Assembly (NCBI RefSeq): GCF_033807715.1
Contig: NC_084596.1
Location: 28,036,879-28,100,878, forward strand
Reading direction: 5' to 3'
Length of the DNA: 64,000 nucleotides
Origin: Cololabis saira
Lineage: Eukaryota > Chordata > Actinopteri > Beloniformes > Belonidae
A model generated the notes under the pieces. It was not told the origin of the DNA, ran no database searches, and saw only the letters and a program-made list of their open reading frames with translations. The position numbers and the translations under genes were made by a program. Positions 35,501 through 47,300 of the stretch are shown here, in pieces; the first letter of the stretch is position 1, and each line of letters opens with the position of its first letter.

Positions 35501-37976
35501 GTGGTTCACTCATGAGGTACTCAGGGTGAAGAATCTTGGCCCCCAGTTTGATGTGGGTGGAAAAACCTGAAGGCCCACAGATTAGCCCTGCAGGGAGTGC
35601 ATACACACGAGATTGAAAGGCAAACAGATTGGCAATGGAACTTCTTTCATGTGTTTGATTGAAAGTGAAAAAAATCAACTATCACAAGATCTTTGTAAGC
35701 TTTATTTTCTGTCGTTTGAGGGATTTTACAGCCAATGAGCCTTTCACCTTAAATAATTGATGAGGTACCATAGAAATCAACATGTACAGTAGGAAACATC
35801 ACTGTATACAAATTTTCAGGTGATTATGTGTGCTTTCATGAATGAGATACATTGACCTTGTAACCTCCCCACCCCCATCCTCCCACCCCCTCCAAAAAAA
35901 AGAGAACAGTGTTATTGTAATATGAAGTCTTGCATTATACTACACTTACACTATAAGTACTGTACTTTAGTAAATGTTTCTTTTGACATTACCATCAAAG
36001 GGAACCTGGTTGAGTGAAGATTTACAGCATGTGCTTTGCCAGCACTAATGTGCAGGAATATGAAAATTCACAGAAAGGCTTAAGAGGCTCACTGAACAGG
36101 GATAGACAAACTAGAAAATACGTAAAAAGAAGTGCGGTTGTGAGCCAATGCTCTGTTACTGTACAAAGTCAGTTTAGTGGAGGGTCAGTCTGGTTGTGTG
36201 AGGAAAACTCCATATGAAAACAAACACCGAAAGCTTCTGATGGGACAGCACGCTCACTTTTCCCTGCAACTTTCCAGAACAACTTAAATTCAACGTGTCT
36301 CAAACTAGGTGGTCATGCTGATCACAACAAAATGGTCCAGATGCAATTACTTTTTGTGAAAATGTTTTCCTGCAGCGTGCAGCATGTGAAGCAATTTATA
36401 TATTTTCACAGAATGACTATGATAGATGACATGACAGCTCTCTGCTGCCAATGCATAATGATGTTAATAGGAGCAGCTGAAAACGTCAAAAACATTCCTG
36501 TGTTAAAGCAAGTTTTCCCAGTGGCACCTTAAAAAAAAGAAAAGAAAGAAAAGAGAGAGAGAGAGAGATCTAGCCCAAATGAGAACCATTTTATTAAAAT
36601 GTTAACTAGCTAGACTGGCTTGGTAATTTATTACCAGAAGACAGGAATTTTGACGAATCATTCAGCCCTGCAAACTTGGCTGGTGCAAAGTTCAGCAATT
36701 AGACTTCTATGTAAGGAAGGCCTCCTCCTCTGCATCGAGAGTTCTGGATTTATGCATGCTCTCAAGCTAGTGGGCAGGTTCAAAGCCCTGTGTTGGGGAA
36801 CTGGAGGCTGACACATGAGGAATTTCGCAAATATGGTGGAACACACACATTTTGCTGTAAATCTGACCAGAGAATGGTGGTCTGTGGGGGGAAAGGAGGT
36901 GGTCAGTGAGGGAAGGTGGGGTGTTGAGGGAAGACATCGCTAAATATTCAACCTGGGAGATTGGAGCCAACTGTTCGCAACTCATCTGTGACGGTAAAGA
37001 GGCTGAAAACCCCCCCCCCCCAGGATTTTTCTAAAATTTGATTTTTATTTATTTACTTCTTGATTTCAAAACTGCTTTAGAAACACAAACCCGAAATGCA
37101 GTTCAAATATGTTAAATTTTGACTTTCAGTCAGCCAAGTCTAAACACTCTGTCAATATTTAGCTTTCTTTCAATGAGGTGATTTTATGCTACTGTCTGGT
37201 GGCCAATGAATAGCCACTTGCCCATTGTTGCACTGAATTTATCTGAGAAAAGCTTAATGTGTACAGACACGGCCTAAAGTGATAGATTCTGCTTTTGCCG
37301 GTGTATGATCTTAACAAACTCGAACCGTTCTACATGGGCTGTTACTTAAAAAAATAACTATTTTGGATGCCACATGAGTAGAAGCATTTATGTCACAATT
37401 AACTCAGACTGAAACAGTTCCATGCTGGGAGGAGGATTTTAGATCAATATTGGCCACAGTAGTTAGTAAATGCTGTCAATGTAAAATGCTCATTAAGATG
37501 ATAACAAACATGTAATATTCAATCAGAATGTTTTTCAAGGTGCACTAGGTGACTATTTATTTATGTATGTATTTAAACTGTTATCATTCAGAAGATATTA
37601 AGTACTTTCAAGTTTGGTTTTGAAAATGTGTTTCCAGAGTCTAGCTATTGCTTTCTATTCTTTAAAATATCTCTAAAAACAGTAACTTTTCATAAATATA
37701 TGTTCAAGTATGAATGATCTGTACAGTGCAGACATCAGTAAATACATGCTAATGGCATTGTGAACTCTGGCTTTGCCTTTATGGATTTTAATGATGAAAA
37801 TACTGAATCAAAAAGAAAGTTCTTCAGCCATGTTTTTTTTATTAGTCATAAGAAATGAGAGAGTTTGGGGATTAGTGGACCAAGATGTAATTTCTGTGAT
37901 ACTGAAAGAGTTTCAAATAGTAATTATAAATAAAACATTTTGATGTTAAAAAGATGATATGCAATTTAAATATGTG
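32561..37976. other. Non-coding; GC-richer patch at 32590-32765
   Basis: No gene or known repeat in 5.4 kb. The patch 32590-32765 is GC-richer and contains ATTAGCTGTGATTAATC (32638-32654), a 17-mer that recurs at 42404-42420. Low-complexity spots: A-run 34697-34710, GA tract 36553-36568, C-run 37011-37021. Confidence 0.45.
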
Positions 37977-38358
37977 CTCCTGAGACCCTGCGTTCTCATA
38001 TGAGGACATTACATTTCTGCTGTTCTGCGCCATGCTACTTCATTTGTACGAACATTGATCCATTGTCCTCATCCGGGACCCGGGCCTGCACCATCTAGTG
38101 GTCTGATAATGAAATTACACTAATTTGGGAAAAAACAAGATGGCTGGGATCTCAATGAAAGTCTTCTATGGCAGCTCCCGACAGAAATATGGACAAGGTA
38201 AAAATCGTAACCTAATTTTATGATTGAAACTAGTATATTTATGCCCAATAACGTCTGCAGCTTCACATGGCATGCTTTTTTGATATATTTGAGTAATATT
38301 AGCCAGCTACAACGTCTGTAAACATGAAACACTTGTTTGAGGACATCAGGTCTATCTT

Positions 38359-38480
38359 CACTGCAAACACGTAAATTCTTTCCAAGAACATTTGTCTTTA
38401 TTTCTTGCCCAAATGTCCAATTTCTAGTCAAAATAAGTCTCATTACACTTAAAATACTTGTTTTTAGATTTCCATTTGTT
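38359..38480. repeat. Fragment of a second DNA repeat nested in the transposon
   Basis: CACTGCAAACACG followed by TCTTTATTTCTTGCCC, TTTCTAGTCAAAATAAGTCTC and ACTTAAAATACTTG resembles a very common fish MITE-type repeat. Its other half may be GAAATAAGTAGAATAATCTG after the SINE (about 39004-39025). If so, the SINE sits inside this repeat, which sits inside the larger transposon. Confidence 0.4.
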
Positions 38481-38497
38481 TAAAGCACATTTTCACT

Positions 38498-39003
38498 ACG
38501 GTGGCGCAGCAGGTAGTGCAGCCGTCTCACAGCAAGAAGGTCATGGGTTCGATTCCCGCCGGGGACGCTGTGGGCGCGGAAGTGCGTGTTAGTTCCCCCA
38601 TGACTTCGGTGCCCACACCCTGGGTGGGGTTGGCGAAAGGGCCTTTCTGTGTGGAGTTTGCATGTTCTCCTCGTGTTCCCTTGGGTAGCAATGGGAGCTA
38701 CCCTCACAAAAACATGCAGCAGTCCTGGGCTATACATGCCCCCTCTGGCCAACCGGGTCGCCAGATGGGGTGGGGAGGATCCGGCCGGAATAACGTGATC
38801 CTTCCACGGCTACGTCCGGCCGGAGAAACCCCACCCTGTCTGGTGAAAAGATGCAGCCTGCTCACTCCTCAGGTTAAGGAGGAGACCTGAGCTCAGTGCA
38901 GGGCCCTCCCGGGGTTGGTAGAGGATGGCAATGCCCAGGACTGTTAGGTAGGAGCACTGGGTGATAAAATGGGGAAAAAACCGGGATAAAAAAAAAAAAA
39001 AAA
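38498..39003 (+). mobile_element. tRNA-derived SINE with poly(A) tail
   Basis: The head carries a tRNA-like promoter: A-box-like GTGGCGCAGCAGGTAGTGC (38502-38520) and B-box GGTTCGATTCC (38547-38557). The body shares TCTGTGTGGAGTTTGCATG with the V-SINE/DANA group (38646 onward), but the rest differs from the dimer at 3057, with GGATCCGGCCGG and CTACGTCCGGCCGG. It ends in AACCGGGATAAAA and a run of 16 A. No clear target duplication was found. It lies inside the transposon 37977-39384, so it inserted later. Confidence 0.8.
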
Positions 39004-39384
39004 GAAATAAGTAGAATAATCTGCCAGTTTCCTTGTAATAGGAAAGAAAATGATATATAAATATAAATGATATAGAGATATAACCTAATACCCATGTTTT
39101 TACTCTGTAGCACTTTATTTCATTCAAAATGCTGAGTATATTGCAAATAAAATGTATCATATTTTTATTATTAGAACCTGATGTGCAAGGATGCAGGGCA
39201 GGACCAAGAAAGGGAAATAGAGAAAAATAAACCCATAGTCCTCATGTGAGGCCATTGGATTTGACATAGTTCAACAGCACATAGAAAGCAAAAATTTAAT
39301 TTCAACAAAAATTTGGTTCTACTGATCCCAAATAGTAAGGAGACATAAAAAATTCACATCAAACAAAAGCCCGGGTCTCAGGAG

Positions 39385-39914
39385 GTTAAGGATGGGAAAA
39401 AAAAGGAGTGAAAAATGTGTACCCTTTTGCTATGTCCATCAATAACTCGGACCACCGGTTGCTTGGCAAACTATCAGCTCTTGTGGTGCATACAATTTAC
39501 CTTGGAATTTGGATGTGGGGAAGATGGAATTTGGACCTCTAGAGGAACTAAAAATACTCTAAAAGTACATGCATGTCCTTTGTAAGCATGTGAGTGGGTG
39601 GCAGTAGATCGCGCCCTACTGACAATGTCAATTTAAGTAAACAGCGATGGGTGCAAGAAGTGGCAGTGACAAAACATGCATTTTTGGCTGGTGGTATCCC
39701 GCAGGATGTGTCGTGGCTCAGGAAAGGTTTTAAAAAACTGCACTAGAACAAAACAATCATAACCAGCCTACATTTTTATGTCCATTACGTTGCAGTTTCT
39801 ACAGCCAGTTTATTTACACAGGATAGCTGATAATCCTAAAAAGTTGCAGACATGCAGCATATCTTTTAGTTTCCGCATTATTGAGAGAATTATTGTAAAA
39901 AAAAAAAGAAGAAA
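39385..39914. other. Non-coding, nothing recognised
   Basis: Short unique-looking stretch between the nested transposon and copy C. An A-run immediately precedes copy C (39897-39907). Confidence 0.5.
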
Positions 39915-41073
39915 TTAAAGCTGCAAGCAGCGATGAACGGGCCCTCGCACCCTTGTGCACGTTCAGGCGTGCTGCAGTGGAAGCACTTGTATGACTTGGA
40001 TGTAGATGTCTTCAGGCCTGGACATTTAGCGGATGACACCACCCACGACTCTCTATATCAAACCATTCAAAAGTTATGGCAGAAAGTAGGAACTATCAGA
40101 TATCGACCAATCAGATGAAGGGGCGGGGCTAATTTGCACCAATTATGTTCAATGACTCAAAACCATGTCTGACGACACCAACCAAGAGTCTTTATGTCAA
40201 ACCATTCAAATGTTATTGCAGAAAATAGGGACTATCAAATATTGACCAATCAGATGAAGGGGCGGGGCCAATTCATGCCAATGAAGGTCAAGTACTCAAT
40301 ACCGAGTCCGATCACACCACCCACATGTCTTTATCACAACCCGTTCAAAAGCTATGGCAGATAATAGGGACTATCAAATATCGACCAATCAGAAGAAGGG
40401 GCGGGGCTTATTTGTACCAATTATGTTCAAGGACTCAAAACCGAGTCCGATGACACCACCCACGACTCTTTATGTCAAACCATTCAAAAGTTATGGCAGA
40501 AAGTAGGAACTATCAAATATGGACCAACCAGATGAAGTGGGGGCGCTTTTTGGCGTCTATCGTCGCCACGGTAACGCTTTTGACTGAGAAAAGTAATGTG
40601 CATCGTCGCAGGATCGAGACGCACATTTTGCTGTATAACACACCTGGGTGCACGTTACGGTTTGGGCGAAGAAGCGGCCGAAGAAATGGCATAAATTGCG
40701 CCAAATTTACACGATTAATTCAAAATGGCCGACTTCCTGTTCGGTTTCGGCCATGGCGCCAAGAGACTTTTCTTTAAGTTGCCACATTATACAGGTGTGT
40801 ACCGATTTTCGTGCATGTAGATCAAACCGTATTGTGGGGCTTGAGACACAAAGTTTTCTAGGGGGCGCTGTTGAGCCATTAGGCCACGCCCATTAATGCA
40901 AACCATTAAATATCAAATTTTTTGCCAGGCCTGGCTTGGTGCAAAATTTGGTGACTTTTGGGGCACGTTTAAGGGGGCAAAAAGGCCCTCATTTCGTCGG
41001 AAAAATAAAAACGAGAAAAAAAATATTCCTACAGATACAATAGGGCCTTCGCACTGTAAGTGCTAGGGCCCTA
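39915..41073 (+). mobile_element. Teleost repeat family 'GCTGCAAGCAGC', copy C
   Basis: The most regular of the three copies. It starts TTAAAGCTGCAAGCAGCGAT and has an array of about four tandem units (39990-40510). It then runs through the ACGTTACGGTT, GGCCGACTTCCTGTTCGG and CAGGCCTGGC blocks and ends ACTGTAAGTGCTAGGGCCCTA. A GGGCCCT word stands near both ends (39939-39945 and 41066-41072), possibly as part of a hairpin. There is no coding potential beyond chance frames in the array. The family is non-autonomous and I cannot assign the enzyme that moved it. Confidence 0.7.
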
Positions 41074-42924
41074 AAAAAATCTACAAAAAAATAAAGACAA
41101 CACCAATATATTCAAATAGTTAGCACCTTGTTCCATCAGTGAGGGGTGGTGGGGTGATTAATCATGAACATGTCTTTAATGTTGGAAATGCACCTAAATT
41201 CGGTGGCCAAGGAACTAGGGAATCTGAATATGAAGCATAAATCAAGCACACATGATGATTCAGAAGCATTCTGGATCAAGGTTACATAGAAATCTAATAA
41301 ATCTAAGAAAATCTAAGAAAGATTTTGGACAATCACTTATGTCAGACTGCCCTCTTTGAAACTGTCACCATACAAAAATAGTTACAATCATACTTTAATT
41401 TTTTTCATTTTCAAATCGTAATAAAACACTCGTAGTTGGAATAAGCTGTTGCAGCCGTTTATGTAACGCCATGCTTTGCTGGACAGTGTTTGATTTTCAG
41501 CTTTTCAGCTTTTTATTTTTCTCTCTGCAGGGAGGACAAACTGAGGAAATAGGCTATTAGGTAATGGAACTATATGTATGTTATGCAGATAAAAAAAACA
41601 GGTTAACTTTGACAATACATAAAATATAAATATGACAATGTGTAACCTTACAGTCTCTGGTGCATATTTGTCTTTATAGACATGCATGTCTCATAAGTGA
41701 GAAGGTGCAGACACAAATGCAAGAACTCATCTTTTTTATCTTTACCCACCAGGGAAACATGTTTTCTTCACTCCAATCACCTCAGCATTTTTGAGACATT
41801 ATGGCTATCCATTACTAACTCGGTGGAATCTTATCATCTCTAATTTGCCAAAGATCCATTTGACTGTGCTTCAAAATACATCACTGGCAGAAAAAAATTT
41901 CCAACGACCAACATTAAAAAGGACAAAAACAACAAAAACCAAAACATATTGTTTCATGCACACACACGGTGTCTTGTGCACACAAATCACAGCTTGGTCA
42001 GCACTACAATCAATGACCTCAGAATAATGTCACATGCTCGACCCAGACCGTTATCCCCTACAGGACACAAGTTGATGGTTAATGGTCTGTTGGACGTACA
42101 CTTATGTCTTTTCAACAAATGGACAAATCATTGGGAGTCGACGTCAGCCATCATTTAGCTGTCAGAGGTGGAAACAAAATAAATGAGAAATGAAGTGCTG
42201 AGACGGGCCTGACCTTGTGGATGATTGCCGTCTAAATGGGTCCGGCCGAAATTGGGCATTTTGCACGCTGGCAACTGCCCAAAGGACAATTTGTCCCAGA
42301 ATAGTATGCCACATCATGAGCCAATGTTCTGGGAACTCTCGTACCCCACTTTGTATAGAAATGAGAGTAGGAAAATCCAAAGTTTGTCAGAAAATTAAAC
42401 GAGATTAGCTGTGATTAATCACCCTGACTGACAGTCATGGCATGTTTACAGTGAAAGGTAGGTCAGAATGTTTAGCTTGTATTTCTTTTTATTCATCTTT
42501 TGTTTATACATTTTCTTTCACATTTTTTTTTATGGTCAAGCAAGTACTGTAAAATATATGTAGCCATAGCAGGAAACAGCCAACAAACCTAGCCACTCAG
42601 GATTTAGGGAAAATACTGTGCAGAGTTAAGGACAAAAACTGATATTGCGCTTAAATCTAAATATCCACTGAGTAGACATGATGTTGTGACTACTGACAGG
42701 TAATGTGAGTAAACACTGCACATCTTGTTCTAATGCAATGCTGGAAAAACCTACATCCTGGCATTCACATATGTTATTTTGGCACTTGGCACCTAAAATA
42801 CTTTGAAATGCTAATTGCAGCCCCCGGCATAGCAACATGAGTTCCCTACAGTAGTCATCTCCCCAAGCAGGTCTGCAGAAGAACACCACAAAGAGTATTA
42901 TGTGTTAATTTGGTCTCCAAACTC
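41074..42924. other. Non-coding, nothing recognised
   Basis: No known repeat. It contains the second copy of the 17-mer ATTAGCTGTGATTAATC (42404-42420) in a unique-looking stretch. Confidence 0.45.
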
Positions 42925-43090
42925 AACAGATAACAAACTGATGGTATCTGTCGGAAGCAACCCCAATCTTCAAATCTGTTCCCACAACCCAAAGAGCCCA
43001 AAGGATCTACTGCTAACATCCTGGTACCAGACGCTCACCGACACCCTCAGATGTCTTTTTTCCACAACCTGCCTGGTTCTTTTGGGAACA
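42925..43090 (+). pseudogene. Tc1/mariner-like transposase C-terminal remnant
   Basis: The plus-strand frame contains SPKDLLLTSWYQTLTDTLRC, which aligns in style with the C-terminal 'LKDLLLxSWxQIPxxTxRxLVxSMP' segment of fish Tc1/mariner-type transposases. Upstream GSNPNLQI may correspond to the G-x-P-P-R-N-L-Q stretch. The catalytic DDE/D region and the inverted repeats are absent, and the downstream part is diverged. It is a short dead fragment; the frame is open by chance. Confidence 0.5.
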
Positions 43091-44359
43091 AACACAGAAA
43101 CTGCTCTTTATTAAGCATACATTCTCTCCAAAGTCTGAAATATTCCTTTTAAAATGTAAGCTTGTAAGACAACAGTTTTGTTATTAAAACATTCCCTCTG
43201 CAGTTCCATTCAACTGATCAGATTTACCTTCTCAGACCCGTCCAGAACCACAGGTATTTGGGGCAGTTACTGTAAAGCACACACTATATGTGGCCATTGA
43301 CTCGGTTATTTTGTTAGTTTAGGAGTTTAATCCAGAGGTGCACCTCCGCCTGGGACCAGTGGGCTTAAGACTTTGAGCAGGGATAGCTTTTAATGGAATC
43401 CAATCCCTTGCTGTCTGTTTGAGAAGGCTGGAACTAATTGATCAGTAGGGAGTATCTGTGAAAGAGATGTTCAGAGGGGCAGATTTGACTGCTCTGGAGC
43501 CAGAAGGACTACTGTCTGATGCCCCAGTTCTGACATTACAGAGCAGCATTACCACTTGATACGCCGGTCTAGCTGGCTTTGATGCAAACTATGTGGCGAT
43601 ATGAAGTAGTAAAGTCGGCACATTTTTTTTGTCTCAACTTCTAATTTTATCATCTTCACCAAAGTTAAGGGGCTATCATTTCTTTTTCAAATCTTTAATC
43701 CTCTGTTTATGTCCCTCTCCTTTTCACTCTCTTGCATATTTTATATCAGTTCTCTGCGTTAAGTCCTTCCCCTCTGAACTCAATCCCCAGTCTGGCCCTC
43801 TGCTTGAGCCCCTCAGCTGCTGGTCTGCTCTCACAGTAACCCCCTTGTTTATATCGGGGACGCAATTAAGTCGAAGCCAAGTAGAGGAGTCCCAGAGAGA
43901 GAGGCAAGAGTGCAAGCTTGAGAATCAAATTTCAGCTCCCGCTCTCACACACTCCTCCCCTCCCCATTTCACTCATTTTGTCTTTCCTTCTTTCTTATTT
44001 TCTGCTGCTATCACTTTGAACATACAAATAAATGTTTCTTGCTTCTCTTGAAAACAGAGGAATCAAAGCTTTGTTGAATTAGCGAGCAGTGAAGCCTGGA
44101 TTCGCTAGATTTACAAAGTGTAACCGAATTTGGCTCACAGGGAGAAAAATATGTAGTTGGAGATAGCCTGATATGCTGCTAAAGCAAGACATTACCTCAT
44201 CTATGTGTGATGCAATTACATATGTGGAAAATGTACTTATCTTGTGTCTGTCAGTGTAGCTTTGCATACCTCAATATCAGGAAAATGTGCGTACATTAGT
44301 ATCAACATCCTTGACTTTAAGCATTAATTTCACTTTATACTGATCACCTCCAGTTCTTG
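43091..44359. other. Non-coding, nothing recognised
   Basis: The 140-codon frame at 43629-44051 lies in pyrimidine-rich sequence and resembles no known protein. Confidence 0.5.
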
Positions 44360-44384
44360 TTTTTTTTTTTTTTTTTTTTTTTTT
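44360..44384. repeat. Poly(T) tract, 25 bases
   Basis: Uninterrupted T-run. It could be the complement of a retroposon tail, but no SINE or LINE body is recognisable on its right. Confidence 0.9.
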
Positions 44385-47300
44385 CTGAAGTCATCTGGGA
44401 CGTAGTTTCAGTACTAAGTTCACATTTTCCACATGTGTGGTCTGTTGGCCCAGGGGACCTATCCCAGAATCGCAGACACACGTGTGCAGGCAGAAGCAGT
44501 AGTGCAATGCAGAGCAGATAAACAGAGCTTTTGCAGGCCACTGGGCACACTTCACATCCAACTAATGCCAAGCTAACTACTATGCAGAAGTACATAAAAA
44601 AAAGACAAACATGTATATATGCATTTAAAAGGAAACTCACCCTAACAATGAACGTTTATAGGTTAGTTTAGCTCATAGAATGCATTTTTGGATAATGCAC
44701 TAAATACAAGTGCATGTGTGGGTATTAAATAGCTTGAATTCTTGTGCTGATTTTAGTATCAACCACCTTGATTGCCGTATAAGAACATTCCAGCCATGCA
44801 GTGCAAGTGTGCATCACTTTCATGGGGGAGATGAAGAAGAAACCCTTGGGATGTGTGCAGCTTTGACGGACAGGGGGATAAACACAGGGATTGTCCCTGA
44901 CCTCCCAACACCAGTCTGGAAGGAAGACGAATAGCCCCCCAATGGGCCCTGAGCAGATAAAATACACCCTACCGTCTTCAACACCAGGTGTGACAGCCAT
45001 CAGGGGTGGCCTATCAGCAGGAGGCACAGGGAAGGGGAGGTAAGGGTGAGGGGGCACATTAGGAACATATCAGCAATTACTCTCTGGGTTTATTTTTCTT
45101 CCTGCTTTAACGCCTGAATACCAAGTTACATTCATCCTGGGTGTTGATTGTATCTTAAGGTCTAAGTGAGAACACTTTGTGGAGTCATTTGTCGATAATC
45201 TGATAAAACAGTGAAACGCGTTTATGTTTTGCGTAGCAACCATTTAATGGATGTGAAGTTTGTTTATTTGCCAATATGGAGCTTTTCTTAAGTGAATTTG
45301 TGACATTTGCTGTTTTTAAGTTCTCCTGCTTATCTGGGAACTTCAGCTCCTTGTTTGCTGTTTGTAAATCAACTTCTTTATGTAATGGAATTCACAGGGT
45401 CGTGGACATGTTTACCTCTTTTTCCAGCCCCATTAGGCATGGAGCGGCTATATCATGTCTGACACAAGAAAATGGCCTCAGTCTGTTTAAGCCATGATCT
45501 GTGACTGCAAATGGGGCCCCGCATCCACAGATTGGCCTCTGGAACCAGAGATATTAAGAGGGATGATAGTCATTTATATTTCAGCGCCTTAAACTATAAG
45601 TGTGCCATGGGTGCAGATGTGCAATGACTGAGACAAATTGATTGGGATGCTGTTTTTTGAGCTGGATAGTGGCGTACAAACATTTCCAACCATTCATGAT
45701 GGAAAACATCAGCAGATGTTGATACAATTATTTTTTTTTAAATGTATTTATTTCTTTGTCAAAAGAGAGTGCCTGCTTATTACGTCAAGACTGCCTTTTG
45801 TGTATTGTTTTACATCATATTGATCTGCAAAGATAAAAGCAAAAACCTGTGTGCAATAAGAGTTCATGTGAAAAGGGAAGGCAAAAGTCTAATTTCCTGT
45901 GCAAGAATTTGCTGTAGAACGGGAAGGCTAGACCGCTCTGCAGCTTTCAAGAACCAACCCAATAGTCCCTCTCACTCCCCTTCTTTTGTCTCAGCTCAAG
46001 TCCTTGGGCCACTGCGGGTTAACCTTGCTCAGCCATGACCAGAAAACAGAGTGATATCTTACTCATCTAATCCCCCTCTCAGTTATCATGGCGTAAAGTA
46101 TGCTATTCAACCCTTGACCTTGTAGCTCAGAACAACCAGTCCTCCACTGACACCAACCCGGAACACATCACATAAGTTGAAACCACAGTTAACACTTTCA
46201 GACGGATTGTCATTGCCAAGTTGAAAAGTTCCCTATACATAATACAATTAAAAGATTAATAATGTCAATGATATAAAAAGCTCTCTTTCATATATTTTCA
46301 TCAATTACATTTTATGGGATTAATTAAATATGTTTCAGAATGTTACAACTAATATTCTTTGTTCTAGCCATTCTTTCTTTTCTTTTTTTTAATCAACATT
46401 GCTTCATTCAGTTTGATTTCTGATCAGGTTGTTCAGCTGTAAAGACATCTGTAAAAAAAACACAAAAAAAACCAACAAAGCTAAAGTAAATTCAAAATGT
46501 TGATTATAGAAGAACGATAAATGAATCTAAAATGCTCCCTACTATCAGCAAAAACTACTCAAAGTAACTCTGGACCCACATCCCAGTTGTCTCTAGCAAC
46601 AACTGCATATAGCTTGACAGTACTATATCACACACCAACAACATTATCTCCCAGAGCTTTAGTGGACATCATGGCAGAGGCGACTATTAAGACAGTAATT
46701 ATGGAGAACCAGAGAGAGAAAGAGAACATTAGTTAATCATGAATGAAGCCTGGATCTTGTTGTAAAAGCAAGTTAATCTAAACACTTGTAGGGACACTTA
46801 AAGCAAGAAAAAAACAACCTTTTCTGCTGCTTTTAAAATTTGCGGGTATAAAATGGTGCTTGTGAAAAAGGAACAAAAAAAATGTCCAGACTTATCTTGA
46901 CTGAATCTTTTCTGACTTTCTCCAAGAACCAGATGCTTATTTGTTTTGTACTGGTGATGCAGCTGGGAGACTTTCACGCTCAATCAAACCTGTAAAGCCC
47001 TCTGACTGCCTTTATAGTCCCATGCCTGTTTATGAACCTCTCCCAAATGTCCATCTATTAATTCATGTTCATGGTCATTGTTTTGTCTTTATTTTAGTAC
47101 ATTTAGTTACGAAAAATAATTGCATGTTGTAATTACAGGCTCATGACATTTTGTGAAACTGTTATGAAAGGAGTGTTTAGCAATTCTGAAAGGTAAATTT
47201 TGATGCAACGACACCGATAGTGTGACCTCCCCCCACCTCAAACCCACCTCTTAAGAGAGCTTTGTGGCTTATTAAAGGAAAAACCTGAGAATAATATTTA

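Larger units (their letters stand above)
37977..39384. mobile_element. DNA transposon remnant with CTCCTGAGACCC ends, carrying nested repeats
   Basis: Exact 12-bp terminal inverted repeats CTCCTGAGACCC (37977-37988) and GGGTCTCAGGAG (39373-39384) enclose about 1.4 kb. Sub-terminal words CTCATATGAGGACATTA (left) and CTCATGTGAGGCCATTGG (right), and ACTGATCCCAAATA near the right end, match a fish-wide repeat family I remember without a secure superfamily name. In other copies the ends read TTAACCTCC...GGAGGTTAA; here GTTAA is kept only on the right. Removing the nested material (38359 to about 39035) leaves roughly 0.7 kb. No coding sequence recognised. Confidence 0.6.

Noticed and set aside
38502..38570. 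tRNA gene suggested by A- and B-box motifs
   Set aside because: No complete cloverleaf or anticodon arm; followed by SINE body and poly(A) tail, so it is the SINE promoter.
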